64,000 nucleotides of DNA from Cohnella algarum (GCF_016937515.1 NZ_JAFHKM010000002.1:4211001-4275000), one strand, 5' to 3'; numbered from the stretch's first letter, positions 17,169 through 28,730 are shown. The notes: generated by a model from the letters alone, not told the origin. Numbers and translations: made by a program.

Positions 17169-17446
17169 ATACTTTTGTGGCTGCGAAGAGGAACAGTAGC
17201 TTTATTCGCGTTATCCAGAGAGCCGGCGGCAGGTGCAAGCCGGTTGACGCAAACGGCGAACTCGCCTCGGAGCCTTCGCGCGTAATCCGATCGGAACAAT
17301 CGTTGCGGCCGGCAAGCGCGGCGTTTCCTCCCCGTTACCGGAGGCAAAGTGGACGGATGCCCAAGCAGGGCGACGTCAACTAGGGTGGTACCACGGGAAT
17401 CCGACTCTCGTCCCTAGCGTTTTTCGCTGGGGCGGGAGTTTTTTGC
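17169..17446 (+). promoter_or_regulatory. T-box riboswitch of leuS, probable specifier CUC (Leu)
   Basis: The leader has the stem I signatures GAAGAGGAACAGTAGC, CCAGAGAG and AGGTGCAAGCC, a specifier region GGCGAACTCGCC offering the Leu codon CUC, the antiterminator T-box AGGGTGGTACCACGG (17382-17396) and a terminator hairpin (17404-17438) followed by six T residues. Uncharged tRNA-Leu would favour read-through into leuS. Confidence 0.93.
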
Positions 17447-17563
17447 TTTGTACGGGACGGCGTTCGGGCCGCGGCGCGGGCAGCCTTCGGCGACCGCGAT
17501 TCCGCGCGATCGGACGGCTCCCGGGAACATTTTTTCCACAGGACAGAGAGGGGCTATAGCGCC

Positions 17564-20002
17564 ATGACGCAGGACCAGCAGCACACCGGCTATCGGCCGC
17601 AGCACATCGAACCCAAATGGCAGCGCTATTGGGACGAAAACAAGACGTTCCGCACGACCGAGGACAAGGACAAACCGAAATTTTACGCCCTCGACATGTT
17701 CCCGTATCCGTCCGGAGCGGGGCTTCACGTCGGTCATCCGGAAGGCTACACGGCAACCGATATCGTCAGCCGCTACAAGCGGATGAGAGGCTACAACGTC
17801 CTTCATCCGATGGGCTGGGACGCTTTCGGCCTGCCCGCCGAGCAGTACGCGTTGCAGACGGGACGCCATCCGCGCGACATTACGGTGGAGAACATCGACA
17901 ACTTCCGCCGGCAAATCAAGTCCCTCGGCTTCTCGTACGATTGGGACCGCGAGTTCAGCACGACCGATCCCGATTATTACAAATGGACGCAGTGGATCTT
18001 CATCCAGCTTTACAAGAAGGGGCTTGCCTACGTCGCCGAAGTTCCGGTCAACTGGTGCCCGGCGCTCGGCACGGTCCTTGCGAACGAGGAGGTCATCAAC
18101 GGCCTCAGCGAACGCGGGAATCACCCGGTCATCCGCAAGCCGATGCGCCAATGGATGCTGAAAATTACCGAATACGCCGAACGTTTGCTGGAAGATCTCG
18201 AGGAGCTGGACTGGTCCGAGAGCATCAAGGACATGCAGCGCAACTGGATCGGCAAGTCGACCGGCGCGGAAGTGACGTTCGCGGTCGAAGGCTTTGCGGA
18301 CTTGGCGCTGACCGTGTTTACGACGCGTCCGGATACGCTGTTCGGGGCGACGTATTGCGTGCTTGCCCCGGAGCACGAGTTTGTCGGGACAATCACGACC
18401 GAGGCGCAGCGAGGCGCGGTCGAAGCTTATATCGAGCAGGCTTCGCGGAAGAGCGATTTGGAGCGTACCGACCTGGCGAAGGACAAGACGGGCGTGTTCA
18501 CGGGCGCATACGCGGTCAACCCCGTGAACGGGGCGAAGCTTCCGGTCTGGATCGCCGATTACGTCCTGGGAGGGTACGGCACCGGAGCGATCATGGCGGT
18601 GCCGGGCCACGACGAGCGGGACTGGGAGTTCGCGAAGAAGTTCGGCCTCGACATCGTCGAAGTCGTCAGCGGCGGCAATGTGGCGGAAGCCGCGTACAGC
18701 GGGGACGGCGAGCATGTCAACTCCGGCTTTTTGAACGGATTGTCCACCCCGGACGCGATCGCCAAGATGATTTCCTGGCTGGAAGAAAACGGGCGCGGCC
18801 GGGGCAAGGTCACGTACCGGCTGCGCGATTGGCTGTTCAGCCGCCAGCGCTACTGGGGCGAGCCGATTCCGATTTTGCACTTCGAGGACGGGACGATGGA
18901 ACCGGTGCCGGAAGAGGAGCTGCCTTTGCTGCTTCCGGACGTGGAGTCGATCACGCCGTCGGGAACGGGCGAGTCGCCGCTCGCCAACGTGACGGAGTGG
19001 GTCGAGGTGACCGACGCGAAAGGCCGCAAGGCCCGGCGCGAGACGAACACGATGCCGCAATGGGCGGGCAGCTGCTGGTACTACCTGCGGTTCATCGATC
19101 CGCATAACGACAAGGAAATTTGCGCTCCCGACAAGCAGAAGGAGTGGCTGCCGGTCGATCTGTACATCGGCGGGGCCGAGCATGCGGTGCTTCATTTGCT
19201 GTACGCCCGCTTCTGGCACAAGGTGCTGTACGACCTCGGCGTCGTGTCGACGAAGGAGCCGTTCCACAAGCTGGTGAACCAGGGAATGATTCTCGGCACG
19301 AACAACGAGAAGATGTCCAAATCCCGCGGCAACGTCATCAATCCCGACGACATCGTCAAGGAATACGGAGCCGACACGCTTCGCATGTACGAAATGTTCA
19401 TGGGACCGCTCGAAGCGACGAAGCCTTGGAACACGAACGGCGTCGAAGGCATGTTCCGGTTCCTTGGCCGCGTTTGGCGTTTGTTCGTCGAGGACAGCGG
19501 CCAACTGAGCGCGAAAATTCAGGACGCGCCGGGAGACGAGGCTTTCCGCCGCATCTGGCACAAGACGGTCAAGAAGCTGACCGAGGATTTCGAAGCTTTG
19601 CGTTTCAACACGGGGATCAGCCAATTGATGATCTTCGTCAACGAAGCGTACAAAACCGAAACGCTGCCGAAGCAGGCGATGGAGCATTTCGTCCAATTGC
19701 TGTCGCCGCTCGCGCCGCACATCGCCGAAGAGCTGTGGCAGAAGCTCGGTCACGACGAATCGATTGCGTACGCGCCGTGGCCGGAATACGATCCGGCGCT
19801 TACGGTCGACGCGGAAATCGAAATCGTGGTGCAGGTGAACGGGAAGATCGCCGATCGCGTCTCCATTCCGTCCGATCTGGACGAAGCGGGCATGCGGGAG
19901 CTGGCGTTCGGCCTCGATAAGGTGAAAGAGCTGACAGACGGCAAAACGGTTCGCAAAGTGATCGCGGTCAAAGGCAAGCTTGTCAATATCGTAGCGAATT
20001 GA
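17564..20002 (+). CDS. leuS: Leucine--tRNA ligase
   Basis: The 812-residue class I synthetase has the HIGH-type motif [13 protein letters not shown] near residue 50, the CP1 editing domain, and the KMSKSRGN motif near residue 585, followed by the anticodon-binding domain. Length is normal for a bacterial LeuRS. ATG 17564 lies behind AGAGAGGGG. Expression is controlled by the T-box immediately upstream. Confidence 0.97.
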   Translation: MTQDQQHTGYRPQHIEPKWQRYWDENKTFRTTEDKDKPKFYALDMFPYPSGAGLHVGHPEGYTATDIVSRYKRMRGYNVLHPMGWDAFGLPAEQYALQTGRHPRDITVENIDNFRRQIKSLGFSYDWDREFSTTDPDYYKWTQWIFIQLYKKGLAYVAEVPVNWCPALGTVLANEEVINGLSERGNHPVIRKPMRQWMLKITEYAERLLEDLEELDWSESIKDMQRNWIGKSTGAEVTFAVEGFADLALTVFTTRPDTLFGATYCVLAPEHEFVGTITTEAQRGAVEAYIEQASRKSDLERTDLAKDKTGVFTGAYAVNPVNGAKLPVWIADYVLGGYGTGAIMAVPGHDERDWEFAKKFGLDIVEVVSGGNVAEAAYSGDGEHVNSGFLNGLSTPDAIAKMISWLEENGRGRGKVTYRLRDWLFSRQRYWGEPIPILHFEDGTMEPVPEEELPLLLPDVESITPSGTGESPLANVTEWVEVTDAKGRKARRETNTMPQWAGSCWYYLRFIDPHNDKEICAPDKQKEWLPVDLYIGGAEHAVLHLLYARFWHKVLYDLGVVSTKEPFHKLVNQGMILGTNNEKMSKSRGNVINPDDIVKEYGADTLRMYEMFMGPLEATKPWNTNGVEGMFRFLGRVWRLFVEDSGQLSAKIQDAPGDEAFRRIWHKTVKKLTEDFEALRFNTGISQLMIFVNEAYKTETLPKQAMEHFVQLLSPLAPHIAEELWQKLGHDESIAYAPWPEYDPALTVDAEIEIVVQVNGKIADRVSIPSDLDEAGMRELAFGLDKVKELTDGKTVRKVIAVKGKLVNIVAN

Positions 20003-20008
20003 CGAAGA

Positions 20009-20052
20009 AGGGGCGGCACCTCTCGATTGAAGAGGGCCGCCCCGTTTTATTT
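20009..20052. terminator. Terminator between leuS and comER (convergent)
   Basis: GGGGCGGC (20010-20017) pairs with GCCGCCCC (20036-20043), followed by GTTTTATTTT; an inner CCTCT/AGAGG stem extends it. Confidence 0.8.
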
Positions 20053-20104
20053 TCGGGAGAGACGATGCAAGCTTTGTTCGGTTCAAGTTCGGCGACTGCC
20101 GCCG

Positions 20105-20956
20105 CTAGGGATTGCCATGCCGCTCCTGAAGCTTGCGAAGCCGAAGCAGCGATTCCGCTTTTTCCACGTCCTCCGCGAACTTCTCGTGGGTCGTCCGCAG
20201 CACGCGCGGAAAGGCGCCCTTGGTCGCGTCGCGCAACTCGGCGAGCGCCGCCGCCGTTATGCCTCCGGGCACGGATACCCTTCGCTGCAGCTCGGCGGGC
20301 GAGCATCCGGACTTTTGCAGCATCCGGGAGGTGCCGAGCAGCATTTCGCAGGCGAGCGTGCTGGCGGTTTGCCGGTTCATCCCGGTTTCGGTCGCGGCCG
20401 CTTCGATAAATTGCTCGAGCAAAAACGCAAAAAACGCCGGCCCGCAGCTGGACAGGTCGGAAGCGACCCGGACCTCATCCTCGCGGATCTCCACCGGACG
20501 GCTGATCGCGGAGAACAAGCCGAGCAGCGAGTCGCGGTCGTCTCCGTTCAATCTTTCGCCGAACATAAAAAGAGAAGCCCCGTTTCCGACGGAATTGATC
20601 ACGCTCGGAATGATTTTCGCGACCTTGGACGGAACGATTTCTTCCAAAGACGCGATCCGGATCGGACTCGTAATCGAGACGACGATCTGATCCCGCGAAA
20701 GCGCGGGAACGATGTCATCCAGCACCGTCCGGAAATCGGACGGTTTGACGCACAGAAAGACGAGCTTTGCGTCCTTCGCGCCCGAACGGTTGTCTGCGGC
20801 GACAGCGAGGCCGGGATAACGGGCAGCCAGCGCTTCCGCCTTGGAGCGCGTCCGGGTGGCTATCGTCACTTGCTCCGGCATCAAGGCCCCGGCTTCGATC
20901 AGCGCTTCCGTCAACAGACTTCCCATGCTGCCTGCCCCAATGAAGCACACGTTCAT
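20105..20956 (-). CDS. comER: Late competence protein ComER (pyrroline-5-carboxylate reductase-like)
   Basis: The 283-residue protein has the P5CR fold: Rossmann GAGSMGSLL, TRTRSKAE (NADP site), FLCVKP and a C-terminal dimer domain (SCGPAFFAFLLEQF, RVSVPGGITAAAL). Being divergent from comEA is the position of comER in Bacillus; homologues are implicated in competence, sporulation or biofilm control, with an unproven reductase activity. ATG 20956 is chosen because GGAGGG is well placed before it; upstream in-frame residues are not conserved. A proline-pathway reductase (ProI/ProC type) is the alternative. Confidence 0.88.
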   Translation of the reverse strand: MNVCFIGAGSMGSLLTEALIEAGALMPEQVTIATRTRSKAEALAARYPGLAVAADNRSGAKDAKLVFLCVKPSDFRTVLDDIVPALSRDQIVVSITSPIRIASLEEIVPSKVAKIIPSVINSVGNGASLFMFGERLNGDDRDSLLGLFSAISRPVEIREDEVRVASDLSSCGPAFFAFLLEQFIEAAATETGMNRQTASTLACEMLLGTSRMLQKSGCSPAELQRRVSVPGGITAAALAELRDATKGAFPRVLRTTHEKFAEDVEKAESLLRLRKLQERHGNP

Positions 20957-21058
20957 GCTTCCTTCCCTCCTCACCGACGCTGACTTCACCCCATTGTATG
21001 AGGGACGGTTTGGCCGACATGACGCAAAACGTTAAAAAAATTACAAGGAGTGAGCTTT

Positions 21059-21733
21059 ATGCGCAATGATTTCGGCCGCGGTTCTTCCGCCGCGAGGAAA
21101 ACGGCGGTTGTCGCCGCGGCGGCAGCCGTGCTGCTGCTCGGATTCGCTTTGTCGCAACCGACGAAAAACGGGGAGCTTCCGGAATGGCAGCCGGTGAACG
21201 GGGCAGTAGCGAAATCGTTGGACGTTTTGCGGAATGGCGAAGCATCGGAGCAGGGGAATCCGCCGGCCTCCCCGCTCGTTGCCGCCGCCGCGACGGAGAA
21301 GGAGCCCGGGGCGCCGGCCTCTCCGGACAATTCGTCAAGCGGGACCGATCCCGAAGCTGCCGGGTCTCAAGCGCTGTCGGAGGGGGCGGCGAGCCAGCCG
21401 GCGGATTCGGCGGAAGCGGGCGCCAGGCCGGCAGCCGCGGCGAACTCGCCGACGTCCGCAGGCGGGACGGATGTTAAGCCGTCGGAGGATTCCGCAGCCG
21501 CAGGCGAGCAAGCCGCTCCGGCGGTCGTCTCCGGACGGATGAACATTAACGCGGCGACGGCGGAGCAACTGGACGAGCTGCCGGGCATCGGCCCTTCGAA
21601 AGCGAACGCCATCGTCGAATACCGCGAGGCCAACGGCAGGTTCAAGACGGTCGAAGAACTGAAAAACGTCAAGGGAATCGGCGACAAGCTGTTCGCCGAC
21701 ATCCGCGATTGGGTGGCGATCGGTGCCCCCTGA
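21059..21733 (+). CDS. comEA: Competence protein ComEA (DNA receptor)
   Basis: ComEA is the membrane-anchored receptor for transforming DNA. The 224-residue protein has an N-terminal membrane anchor (about 14-30), a long Ala/Pro/Ser/Gly-rich low-complexity linker (about 60-155) and a C-terminal helix-hairpin-helix domain (MNINAATAEQLDELPGIGPSKA and VKGIGDKLFADI). The linker is longer than in Bacillus. ATG 21059 is chosen over GTG 21050 because AAGGAG (21045-21050) is correctly spaced. It is separated from comEB and comEC by metY. Confidence 0.93.
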   Translation: MRNDFGRGSSAARKTAVVAAAAAVLLLGFALSQPTKNGELPEWQPVNGAVAKSLDVLRNGEASEQGNPPASPLVAAAATEKEPGAPASPDNSSSGTDPEAAGSQALSEGAASQPADSAEAGARPAAAANSPTSAGGTDVKPSEDSAAAGEQAAPAVVSGRMNINAATAEQLDELPGIGPSKANAIVEYREANGRFKTVEELKNVKGIGDKLFADIRDWVAIGAP

Positions 21734-21851
21734 CCTCCGTTTGCGGGTGTCCGAATGAAAAGCACGATGGAAAATTTTCAGCGAAAGTTCCCAAACGACG
21801 GGGAATTCCTTCCCAATTGGTCGGAAATATGCGACAATAAGGGGGAAATGA

Positions 21852-23174
<1,323 letters not shown>

Positions 23175-23234
23175 AGCATAATTAGACGTTTCCGGCACGC
23201 CGCTCCGGCGCCGGACGGGAGGAGTCAGTTCGCC

Positions 23235-23756
23235 ATGGCGACATCCGTGCGCAAAGATTGGGACACTTATTTTATGGATATCGCGTTCATGGTTTCGACC
23301 CGGTCGCGCTGTCCGCGGCGGCATGTCGGCGCCGTATTGGTGCAGGGAAAAAAATTGCTCGGCACCGCCTACAACGGGGCGCCGATGGGAGTGCCGGATT
23401 GCTCGGAAGCGGGCTGCATGATCGTGGAGGAGTTCGAGCCCGCCCCGGGAGGCGGAACGGAATCGATGGTCAAAAAGCAGCGCTGCATCCGGACGATCCA
23501 CGCCGAACAAAATTTGCTGCTGTTCACCGACCGCATTGACCGCGAAGGGTCGACGGTGTACGTGACCGATCAGCCGTGCTGGACGTGCGCGAATATGCTC
23601 GCCAACAGCGGCATCAAGGAGATCGTGTACCGCCGGCCGTACGCGAAGGATCATGACAAGGTTTCCGCCCTGATGGCGCGGAAGGGCCTCGTGTTTCGGC
23701 GGATCGAGGAGTATACGCCGCCTCCGGACACCGAAGTCCAGGATGAAGCGAATTGA
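23235..23756 (+). CDS. comEB: dCMP deaminase family protein ComEB
   Basis: The 173-residue zinc deaminase has the catalytic HAEQNLLLF motif and the zinc Cys pair in QPCWTCANML, with CPRRHVGAVLV and YNGAPMG near the N-terminus. It converts dCMP to dUMP; in Bacillus it lies in the comE operon though it is dispensable for DNA uptake. ATG 23235 is behind GGGAGGAG. A terminator follows. Confidence 0.95.
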   Translation: MATSVRKDWDTYFMDIAFMVSTRSRCPRRHVGAVLVQGKKLLGTAYNGAPMGVPDCSEAGCMIVEEFEPAPGGGTESMVKKQRCIRTIHAEQNLLLFTDRIDREGSTVYVTDQPCWTCANMLANSGIKEIVYRRPYAKDHDKVSALMARKGLVFRRIEEYTPPPDTEVQDEAN

Positions 23757-23781
23757 ATAGCGAATCGTCAGAGCGACAAGG

Positions 23782-23822
23782 AAGAACCTTTCGCGCCCGC
23801 GGGCGTCGGAGGTTCTTTTTTT
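23782..23822 (+). terminator. Rho-independent terminator between comEB and comEC
   Basis: AAGAACCT pairs with AGGTTCTT, with an inner CGCCC/GGGCG hairpin, followed by a T run. It would reduce read-through into comEC. Confidence 0.8.
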
Positions 23823-23894
23823 GCGTTCCTGCAAGAAGGTTTGAAGCAAGCCGAGGTTAGGCCAGGCCAAGTCGAAAAAGGAGGAGGAACGGAA

Positions 23895-26582
23895 ATGGCG
23901 AAGAGGCCGCTTGTCGCTTTTGCGGGGTGCTGGGCGGCGGGAAATGCCTCCCTGTCGCTGTGGGCCGGCTGGCCGGCGTTTGCGGCGGTCGCGGGAATGC
24001 TGATGCTGCTCCTCGCCTATGCCTGCATCTCGCGAATGCCTTGGCGCATCGCGCTCGCGCTCGCTCTCGCCGTCGCGCTGTCCGCGGGCGAGCGGGCATG
24101 GTTCGAATCACGGAACGTTACCGTCCTGGACGAGCTGCTTGGCGAGCCGGACGGCCGGCTAGCGGTCGCGGCCGGAAAGCTGATTTCTCCCCCCGATATC
24201 GACGGAGATGTCGTCACGTTCCGAATGGCGGTCTCCCGGATTGCGGGTCGGACCGTCGAGCCGAAGGAGAAGCTGCTCGTTCGGGTTAGGCTTTCCGCCG
24301 AATCGGAAATCGGGACCGCGGGAACGTGGAAGCGCGGGGACGGCGTCCGCGTCGAAGGGGAGCTGGAGCTGCCCGGGACGGCGACCAACTTCGGCGGCTT
24401 CGATTACCGCGCGTATTTGAAACGCGAGCGCGTTCATTGGGTGCTGTCCGCCGACGGCGCCGGCGCCGTCGAGCGGTCGGGCGAGCGCGTGTCCTGGCCG
24501 GATGCCGCGTTGCGCTGGATCGACGAACGGCGGGCGGGTATCGGCAAGCTGATGGACGAGCTGTACGGCGAGGCGGATGCCGGCTACATGAAAGGGCTCG
24601 TCGCCGGCATTCGGGAAGATCTCGATCCGGAGCAGTTCGACGTCTTCGCCAAGCTCGGGCTGACGCACGTGCTTGCCATCTCCGGCCTTCACGTCGGCGT
24701 CGTCGTTTTTTTGCTGCTCCGCCTCGGCGCGTTGTTTCGGCTGAGCCGCGAACGGTCGCTGGACGCGACGATCGCGGCAATGCCGGTCTACATGCTGCTG
24801 ACGGGAGCTTCTCCTTCTGCCGTAAGAGCGTGTCTGATGGCGATGCTGGCGCTTTTTTTGGCGCGAAAAAACCGGCTCAAGGACGGACTCCACCTTTTGG
24901 CAGCATCCGCCCTGGCCATGCTGATCGTGAATCCGATCATGATCGAAAACGTCAGCTTCCAGCTTTCGTTTATCGTGACGTTGGGACTGATCGCGCTGGT
25001 GCCGCTCGTGTCCGCATGCCTCCCTGTCCGGAACAAATCGCTTCGCGGCGCGCTGGCGGTCGCGATAACGGCGCAAGCTTGCTCGCTGCCGGTCTCGATC
25101 TTTTATTTTCACCAGTTTCACTTGCTGTCGTTATTGTCCAACCTCGTGCTCGTACCGTTCATCAGCTTTATCGTGATGCCGCTCGGCATGGCGTCGGTCG
25201 TACTCGGAGCGGCGTGGCAGCCCGTCGGGGCTTACGCGGCCTGGGCCGCTTCCTGGTGCAACCGGCTCACCTTTGCCGCGACGGGGCGACTGCAGGCGAT
25301 CGACGGCATGCAGACGTACTGGCCCCAGCCTTCGCTGCTTTGGGTTGCGGCGGGCTACGTTTTGCTGGGCGCGAGCGCCGCGCTGCTCAAGGCGGGGCTG
25401 ACCCGGCGGCGGGAGAACGAAGCGTCGGCGCGGCGTCGGGCCGAGCGGCTGAGGCGGGAGGCGGACATGCGGTTCGACGCGGAGCGCAGGGCAAGCCTCG
25501 TTGCGGCTTACGCCGGTTCTTTGCAAAGCGAGGGGAACGATACGAAACCGCTGTTCGGCGGGGAGGCGGAACCGTCGGCGGAATGGCCGAAACCGGGGCT
25601 GACGGGGAATGCGGGAATCGTCCGGTTCGGGGCGCTGATTGCGCTTGTCCTGTGGGCCGGGTGGCTTATATGGGGCCTGCAGCCCGCATGGCTGAACCGC
25701 GACGGCTCGGTGGCGTTTCTCGATGTCGGGCAGGGCGACGGCATTTTGATCCGCACCGGAAAAGGCCGGCATATTCTGGTGGATGCGGGAGGAACCGTAA
25801 CGTTTCGCAAGGAGGACGAGGCGTGGCGGGAACGCCGCGATCCGTACGAAGTGGGACGGAAAACGGTCGTGCCGCTGCTCAAGGCGCGCGGCGTTCGGGA
25901 GTTGGATGCGCTGGTGCTGACGCACCTGGACCAGGATCATATCGGCGGGGCGGCGGCCGTGCTCGGCGCGTTTCCGGTGCGCTCGGTTTTGTTCAACGGA
26001 ACGCTCAAGCCGGCGGCGGAAGCGCTTCGCGTATTCGAGCTGGCGCTTCGGTCGGGAGCGAACGTCTATGCGGTCCGCGAAGGCATGACGTGGGAGATCG
26101 ACGAGACGGCGCAAATCGAGGTGCTGTATCCGGCGGAGGAAACCGCGCGCCCGGACAACGCGATTCCCGTCGCGGAAGAGCAAAACGACCGAAGCGTCGT
26201 GCTGCTGCTGAATATGTACGGACGTCGGTTTTTGCTTCCGGGCGATTTGGAAAAGCAAGGGGAAGCCGCCGTCGTTAACCGGCTTGCGGAACGGGGAGCC
26301 GGGCCGGAGACGGCCGCCGTCGACGTGCTGAAAGCGGGCCACCACGGGAGCAAAACGTCGACGACGGCGATTTGGCTCATGCGCTGGAGTCCCGGAGAGG
26401 TCGTCATATCGGCCGGCCGCAACAATTTTTACGGGCATCCGCACCCGTCCGTTCTCGAACGGTTGAAGCGGATGAATATTCCGTATGCCAGAACCGACCT
26501 GAACGGCGAAATCCAGTACAGGGTATCGCCCGACGGACGGCTCGCCAAACGCATGAAGCTGGGAAGCTCTTCCGATTCGTAG
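23895..26582 (+). CDS. comEC: DNA internalization protein ComEC/Rec2
   Basis: ComEC forms the membrane channel for transforming DNA. The 895-residue protein has an N-terminal DUF4131 region, the competence membrane domain (GLTHVLAISGLHVGVVVF, many helices to about residue 520) and a C-terminal metallo-beta-lactamase domain (VAFLDVGQGDGILI, LTHLDQDHIGG, LKAGHHGSKTSTT). Compared with Bacillus (about 776) it is longer, mainly through a charged Arg/Glu-rich insertion at about residues 510-575. ATG 23895 follows AAGGAGGAGG. Confidence 0.94.
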   Translation: MAKRPLVAFAGCWAAGNASLSLWAGWPAFAAVAGMLMLLLAYACISRMPWRIALALALAVALSAGERAWFESRNVTVLDELLGEPDGRLAVAAGKLISPPDIDGDVVTFRMAVSRIAGRTVEPKEKLLVRVRLSAESEIGTAGTWKRGDGVRVEGELELPGTATNFGGFDYRAYLKRERVHWVLSADGAGAVERSGERVSWPDAALRWIDERRAGIGKLMDELYGEADAGYMKGLVAGIREDLDPEQFDVFAKLGLTHVLAISGLHVGVVVFLLLRLGALFRLSRERSLDATIAAMPVYMLLTGASPSAVRACLMAMLALFLARKNRLKDGLHLLAASALAMLIVNPIMIENVSFQLSFIVTLGLIALVPLVSACLPVRNKSLRGALAVAITAQACSLPVSIFYFHQFHLLSLLSNLVLVPFISFIVMPLGMASVVLGAAWQPVGAYAAWAASWCNRLTFAATGRLQAIDGMQTYWPQPSLLWVAAGYVLLGASAALLKAGLTRRRENEASARRRAERLRREADMRFDAERRASLVAAYAGSLQSEGNDTKPLFGGEAEPSAEWPKPGLTGNAGIVRFGALIALVLWAGWLIWGLQPAWLNRDGSVAFLDVGQGDGILIRTGKGRHILVDAGGTVTFRKEDEAWRERRDPYEVGRKTVVPLLKARGVRELDALVLTHLDQDHIGGAAAVLGAFPVRSVLFNGTLKPAAEALRVFELALRSGANVYAVREGMTWEIDETAQIEVLYPAEETARPDNAIPVAEEQNDRSVVLLLNMYGRRFLLPGDLEKQGEAAVVNRLAERGAGPETAAVDVLKAGHHGSKTSTTAIWLMRWSPGEVVISAGRNNFYGHPHPSVLERLKRMNIPYARTDLNGEIQYRVSPDGRLAKRMKLGSSSDS

Positions 26583-26776
26583 CCTTTTTGCGAAAAATTT
26601 TCCGTAACCGATTGCCGGACAGACAAACGATAAGTTTTTTGCTAGACTGTGAATGTTGGCGTCTTCGGCCTCCCGAAATCCGCGACGGATAAAATTCCCT
26701 GCGGAGCGGGACATGCGGGATGCAACCTTTTAACGAAAGATCGCGTCAATGGAAGTGCAGGGGAGGAGGATCTTCT

Positions 26777-27325
26777 GTGGTGGAGCTTAGCCTGATCAAA
26801 GCTGCGCAAGCCGGCGATCGCGACGCCCTTGTCGCGCTGCTCCGCGAGATCGAAAATCAAGTTTACCGAACGGCCTATTACTTATTGAATAACGAGCAGG
26901 ACGCTTTGGACGCTTCGCAGGAGGCGCTTATCCGCATTTATAGCAAAATCGGTTCCTACGAGGAGAAAGCCCAGTTCCGCACATGGGTTCAGCGCATCGT
27001 GACGAACATCTGCATCGACAAGTTCCGTCGCAGCCGCCCTTCCGTATCCATCGACGAGCACGAGCTGGTTTTTCACGCTACCGACGACGTGGAAGGGGAA
27101 GTGATGGCGCATTACGCGGCCGAGGACATCCGCGAGGCGATCGGCAAGCTGCCCGAGCATCATCGGACGGTCGTCGTTTTGCGGTATTTGCAGGATTTTT
27201 CGTACAACGAAATTGCGGATTCGTTGAATTTGCCGCTTAATACGGTCAAGTCTTATTTGTTTAGAGCCCGGCAACAGCTGCAAGTGCTGCTGCATGATTA
27301 TCGGAAAGGTGGTGTCCGGGGATGA
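26777..27325 (+). CDS. ECF RNA polymerase sigma factor (SigW-like)
   Basis: The 182-residue sigma-70 family protein has region 2 (YYLLNNEQDALDASQEALIRIY, FRTWVQRIVTNICIDKFRR) and region 4 (IREAIGKLPEHHRTVVVLRYLQDFSYNEIADSLNLPLNTVKSYLFRARQQL). GTG 26777 behind GGGGAGGAGG is chosen; an upstream ATG at 26720 would add residues unlike the family. Its stop overlaps the start of the zinc-finger anti-sigma gene, the usual sigma/anti-sigma arrangement. Confidence 0.93.
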   Translation: MVELSLIKAAQAGDRDALVALLREIENQVYRTAYYLLNNEQDALDASQEALIRIYSKIGSYEEKAQFRTWVQRIVTNICIDKFRRSRPSVSIDEHELVFHATDDVEGEVMAHYAAEDIREAIGKLPEHHRTVVVLRYLQDFSYNEIADSLNLPLNTVKSYLFRARQQLQVLLHDYRKGGVRG

Positions 27326-28530
27326 ATTGCGAAGAGGTGATGGAACTCATGCAGCGTTCGCTTGACGGAGATCTGAGCCTGCAGGAACAAACGCGCATGA
27401 CGGATCATATTCGAGCATGCCCGGAATGCGCGGTTTTGCTCGAGCGCCTCGTCCGCCTGTCGAACAACCTGGCCGACCTGCCCCGAGTAGAGCCCCGTTT
27501 CAGCCTGGTGGACGCCATTTTGCCGAAGCTGGACCAAATCGATGCCGAACGGGAAGCCGCTCGCGCGGAAGGGAAGGACAACGGTTCCTCCGAAGCCGAC
27601 GCGATTCCCGCAGCCGGCGCCGAAGCCGAAGCCGAGACCGAAGCTGAACTCGAAGCCGAAGCCGAAGCGGAAGCCGAACGCGCCAAGCCCGCGGCCCGCC
27701 CTTCGCGGCCGTGGAAGCGCCGGCTGGGGGCGATCGCGGCGGCGGCTGCCGTCGTCGCGGCGGTTATCCTCTCCGATCCATCCTCCTGGTTATCCCGGTC
27801 GGAGATGGACCGCGCCGCATCCGACGCGAGCGAAAGCTTCAGCTTGAAAATGATGAAGCAGGAAGCCCCCGCGGCCGAAAATTCGGCTTCGGCGGACGAG
27901 GCGGCTCCCGAAGCCCGGGGCTTCGCCGTCGAACCCGATGCGAATTCCGGCATCGGGCAGGAAAGCGCGGCGGTTCCGCCGCTGACGGAATCGAACGGCG
28001 CGGGCGAGCAGGGGCAAGCGCAAGCGGGCGACTCCGGCGGAGCGCCGGCTTCGGAAGCCCCGGAATCCGGGGGATCGGCTCCGGGGGCGCCCGCCCGCGG
28101 GAACTCGGAAACCGAAGCGCCGACGTTAGGGGGGCCGGTTCCCGCAGCCCCGCCGACCGAAGGAGCGGCCCCCGGCTTCTCCGCGGCCGAGAAGCCCGTT
28201 GCCGGCGAACCGGAAGCGGAGACGCCGGCAGACGGCGGCGGCACGGGGGAAGCTTCGGGGATGAACGTGCCGGAAGATTCGGCCCCTTCCTTGACGAGCG
28301 CTTCGATCCCGTCGCCGGACGGTTCGCGCTACGCGCTGGTGGAGAGCGAGAGGTTGAAGGTTTACGCCGCCGACGGCGCGCTCCTGTTCGAGAGCGGATT
28401 GACGGGGAGCTTTTCCGACGTGCGTTGGAGCGAAGACGGCGCCGAGCTGTATTACGCGTTCGCGGAAAGCGACGGGAAAGCGACGAGCTATGCGTGGAGC
28501 GCGGAAAAGGGAGAGCAAGCGGCGCCGTAA
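27322..28530 (+). CDS. Zinc-finger anti-sigma factor with long low-complexity extracellular region
   Basis: The 402-residue protein begins with a ZAS-type motif (HIRACPECAVLLERL, HxxxCxxC) that should bind the sigma factor encoded just upstream, then an AE-repeat segment (about 95-117), a membrane helix (about 134-152), a long Pro/Gly/Ala/Glu-rich extracellular stretch (about 180-320) and a C-terminal region of about 75 residues resembling one beta-propeller blade (SPDGSRYALVES, VRWSEDGAELYYA). ATG 27322 overlaps the sigma stop. The length and the sensor-like end suggest extracytoplasmic signal input, which is inference. Confidence 0.85.
   Translation: MNCEEVMELMQRSLDGDLSLQEQTRMTDHIRACPECAVLLERLVRLSNNLADLPRVEPRFSLVDAILPKLDQIDAEREAARAEGKDNGSSEADAIPAAGAEAEAETEAELEAEAEAEAERAKPAARPSRPWKRRLGAIAAAAAVVAAVILSDPSSWLSRSEMDRAASDASESFSLKMMKQEAPAAENSASADEAAPEARGFAVEPDANSGIGQESAAVPPLTESNGAGEQGQAQAGDSGGAPASEAPESGGSAPGAPARGNSETEAPTLGGPVPAAPPTEGAAPGFSAAEKPVAGEPEAETPADGGGTGEASGMNVPEDSAPSLTSASIPSPDGSRYALVESERLKVYAADGALLFESGLTGSFSDVRWSEDGAELYYAFAESDGKATSYAWSAEKGEQAAP
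27613..27685 (+). repeat. Hexanucleotide GCCGAA repeat inside the anti-sigma gene
   Basis: Imperfect tandem GCCGAA/GCCGAG/GCTGAA units encode an Ala-Glu repeat just before the membrane helix. Such tracts can change in copy number by slippage. Confidence 0.7.
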
Positions 28531-28663
28531 ACGGGCGCACCTTTCGGCCGCAAACTGCGTATAGTGTATCGAACGGCGAAAGCCGACAGAAGGACGAAGG
28601 TCGCGGTCGTTCGCGCGCGGTACCATGGACCGGGCCGGCGGACGTTGACATAGATGTCCTACG

Positions 28664-28711
28664 ACAAAGGGATCGCGCCTTGACTGGGCGCGGTCTCTTT
28701 GTTGTTTTTTT
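28664..28711 (+). terminator. Strong rho-independent terminator after the sigma/anti-sigma operon
   Basis: ACAAAGGGATCGCGCC pairs with GGGCGCGGTCTCTTTGT around a TTGACT loop, followed by a T run. Confidence 0.85.
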
Positions 28712-28730
28712 GCCGAACTGCACGTATAAT
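28702..28730 (+). promoter_or_regulatory. Candidate holA promoter
   Basis: TTGTTT (28702-28707), a 17-base spacer and TATAAT (28725-28730); the -35 box lies in the tail of the preceding terminator. Confidence 0.5.
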
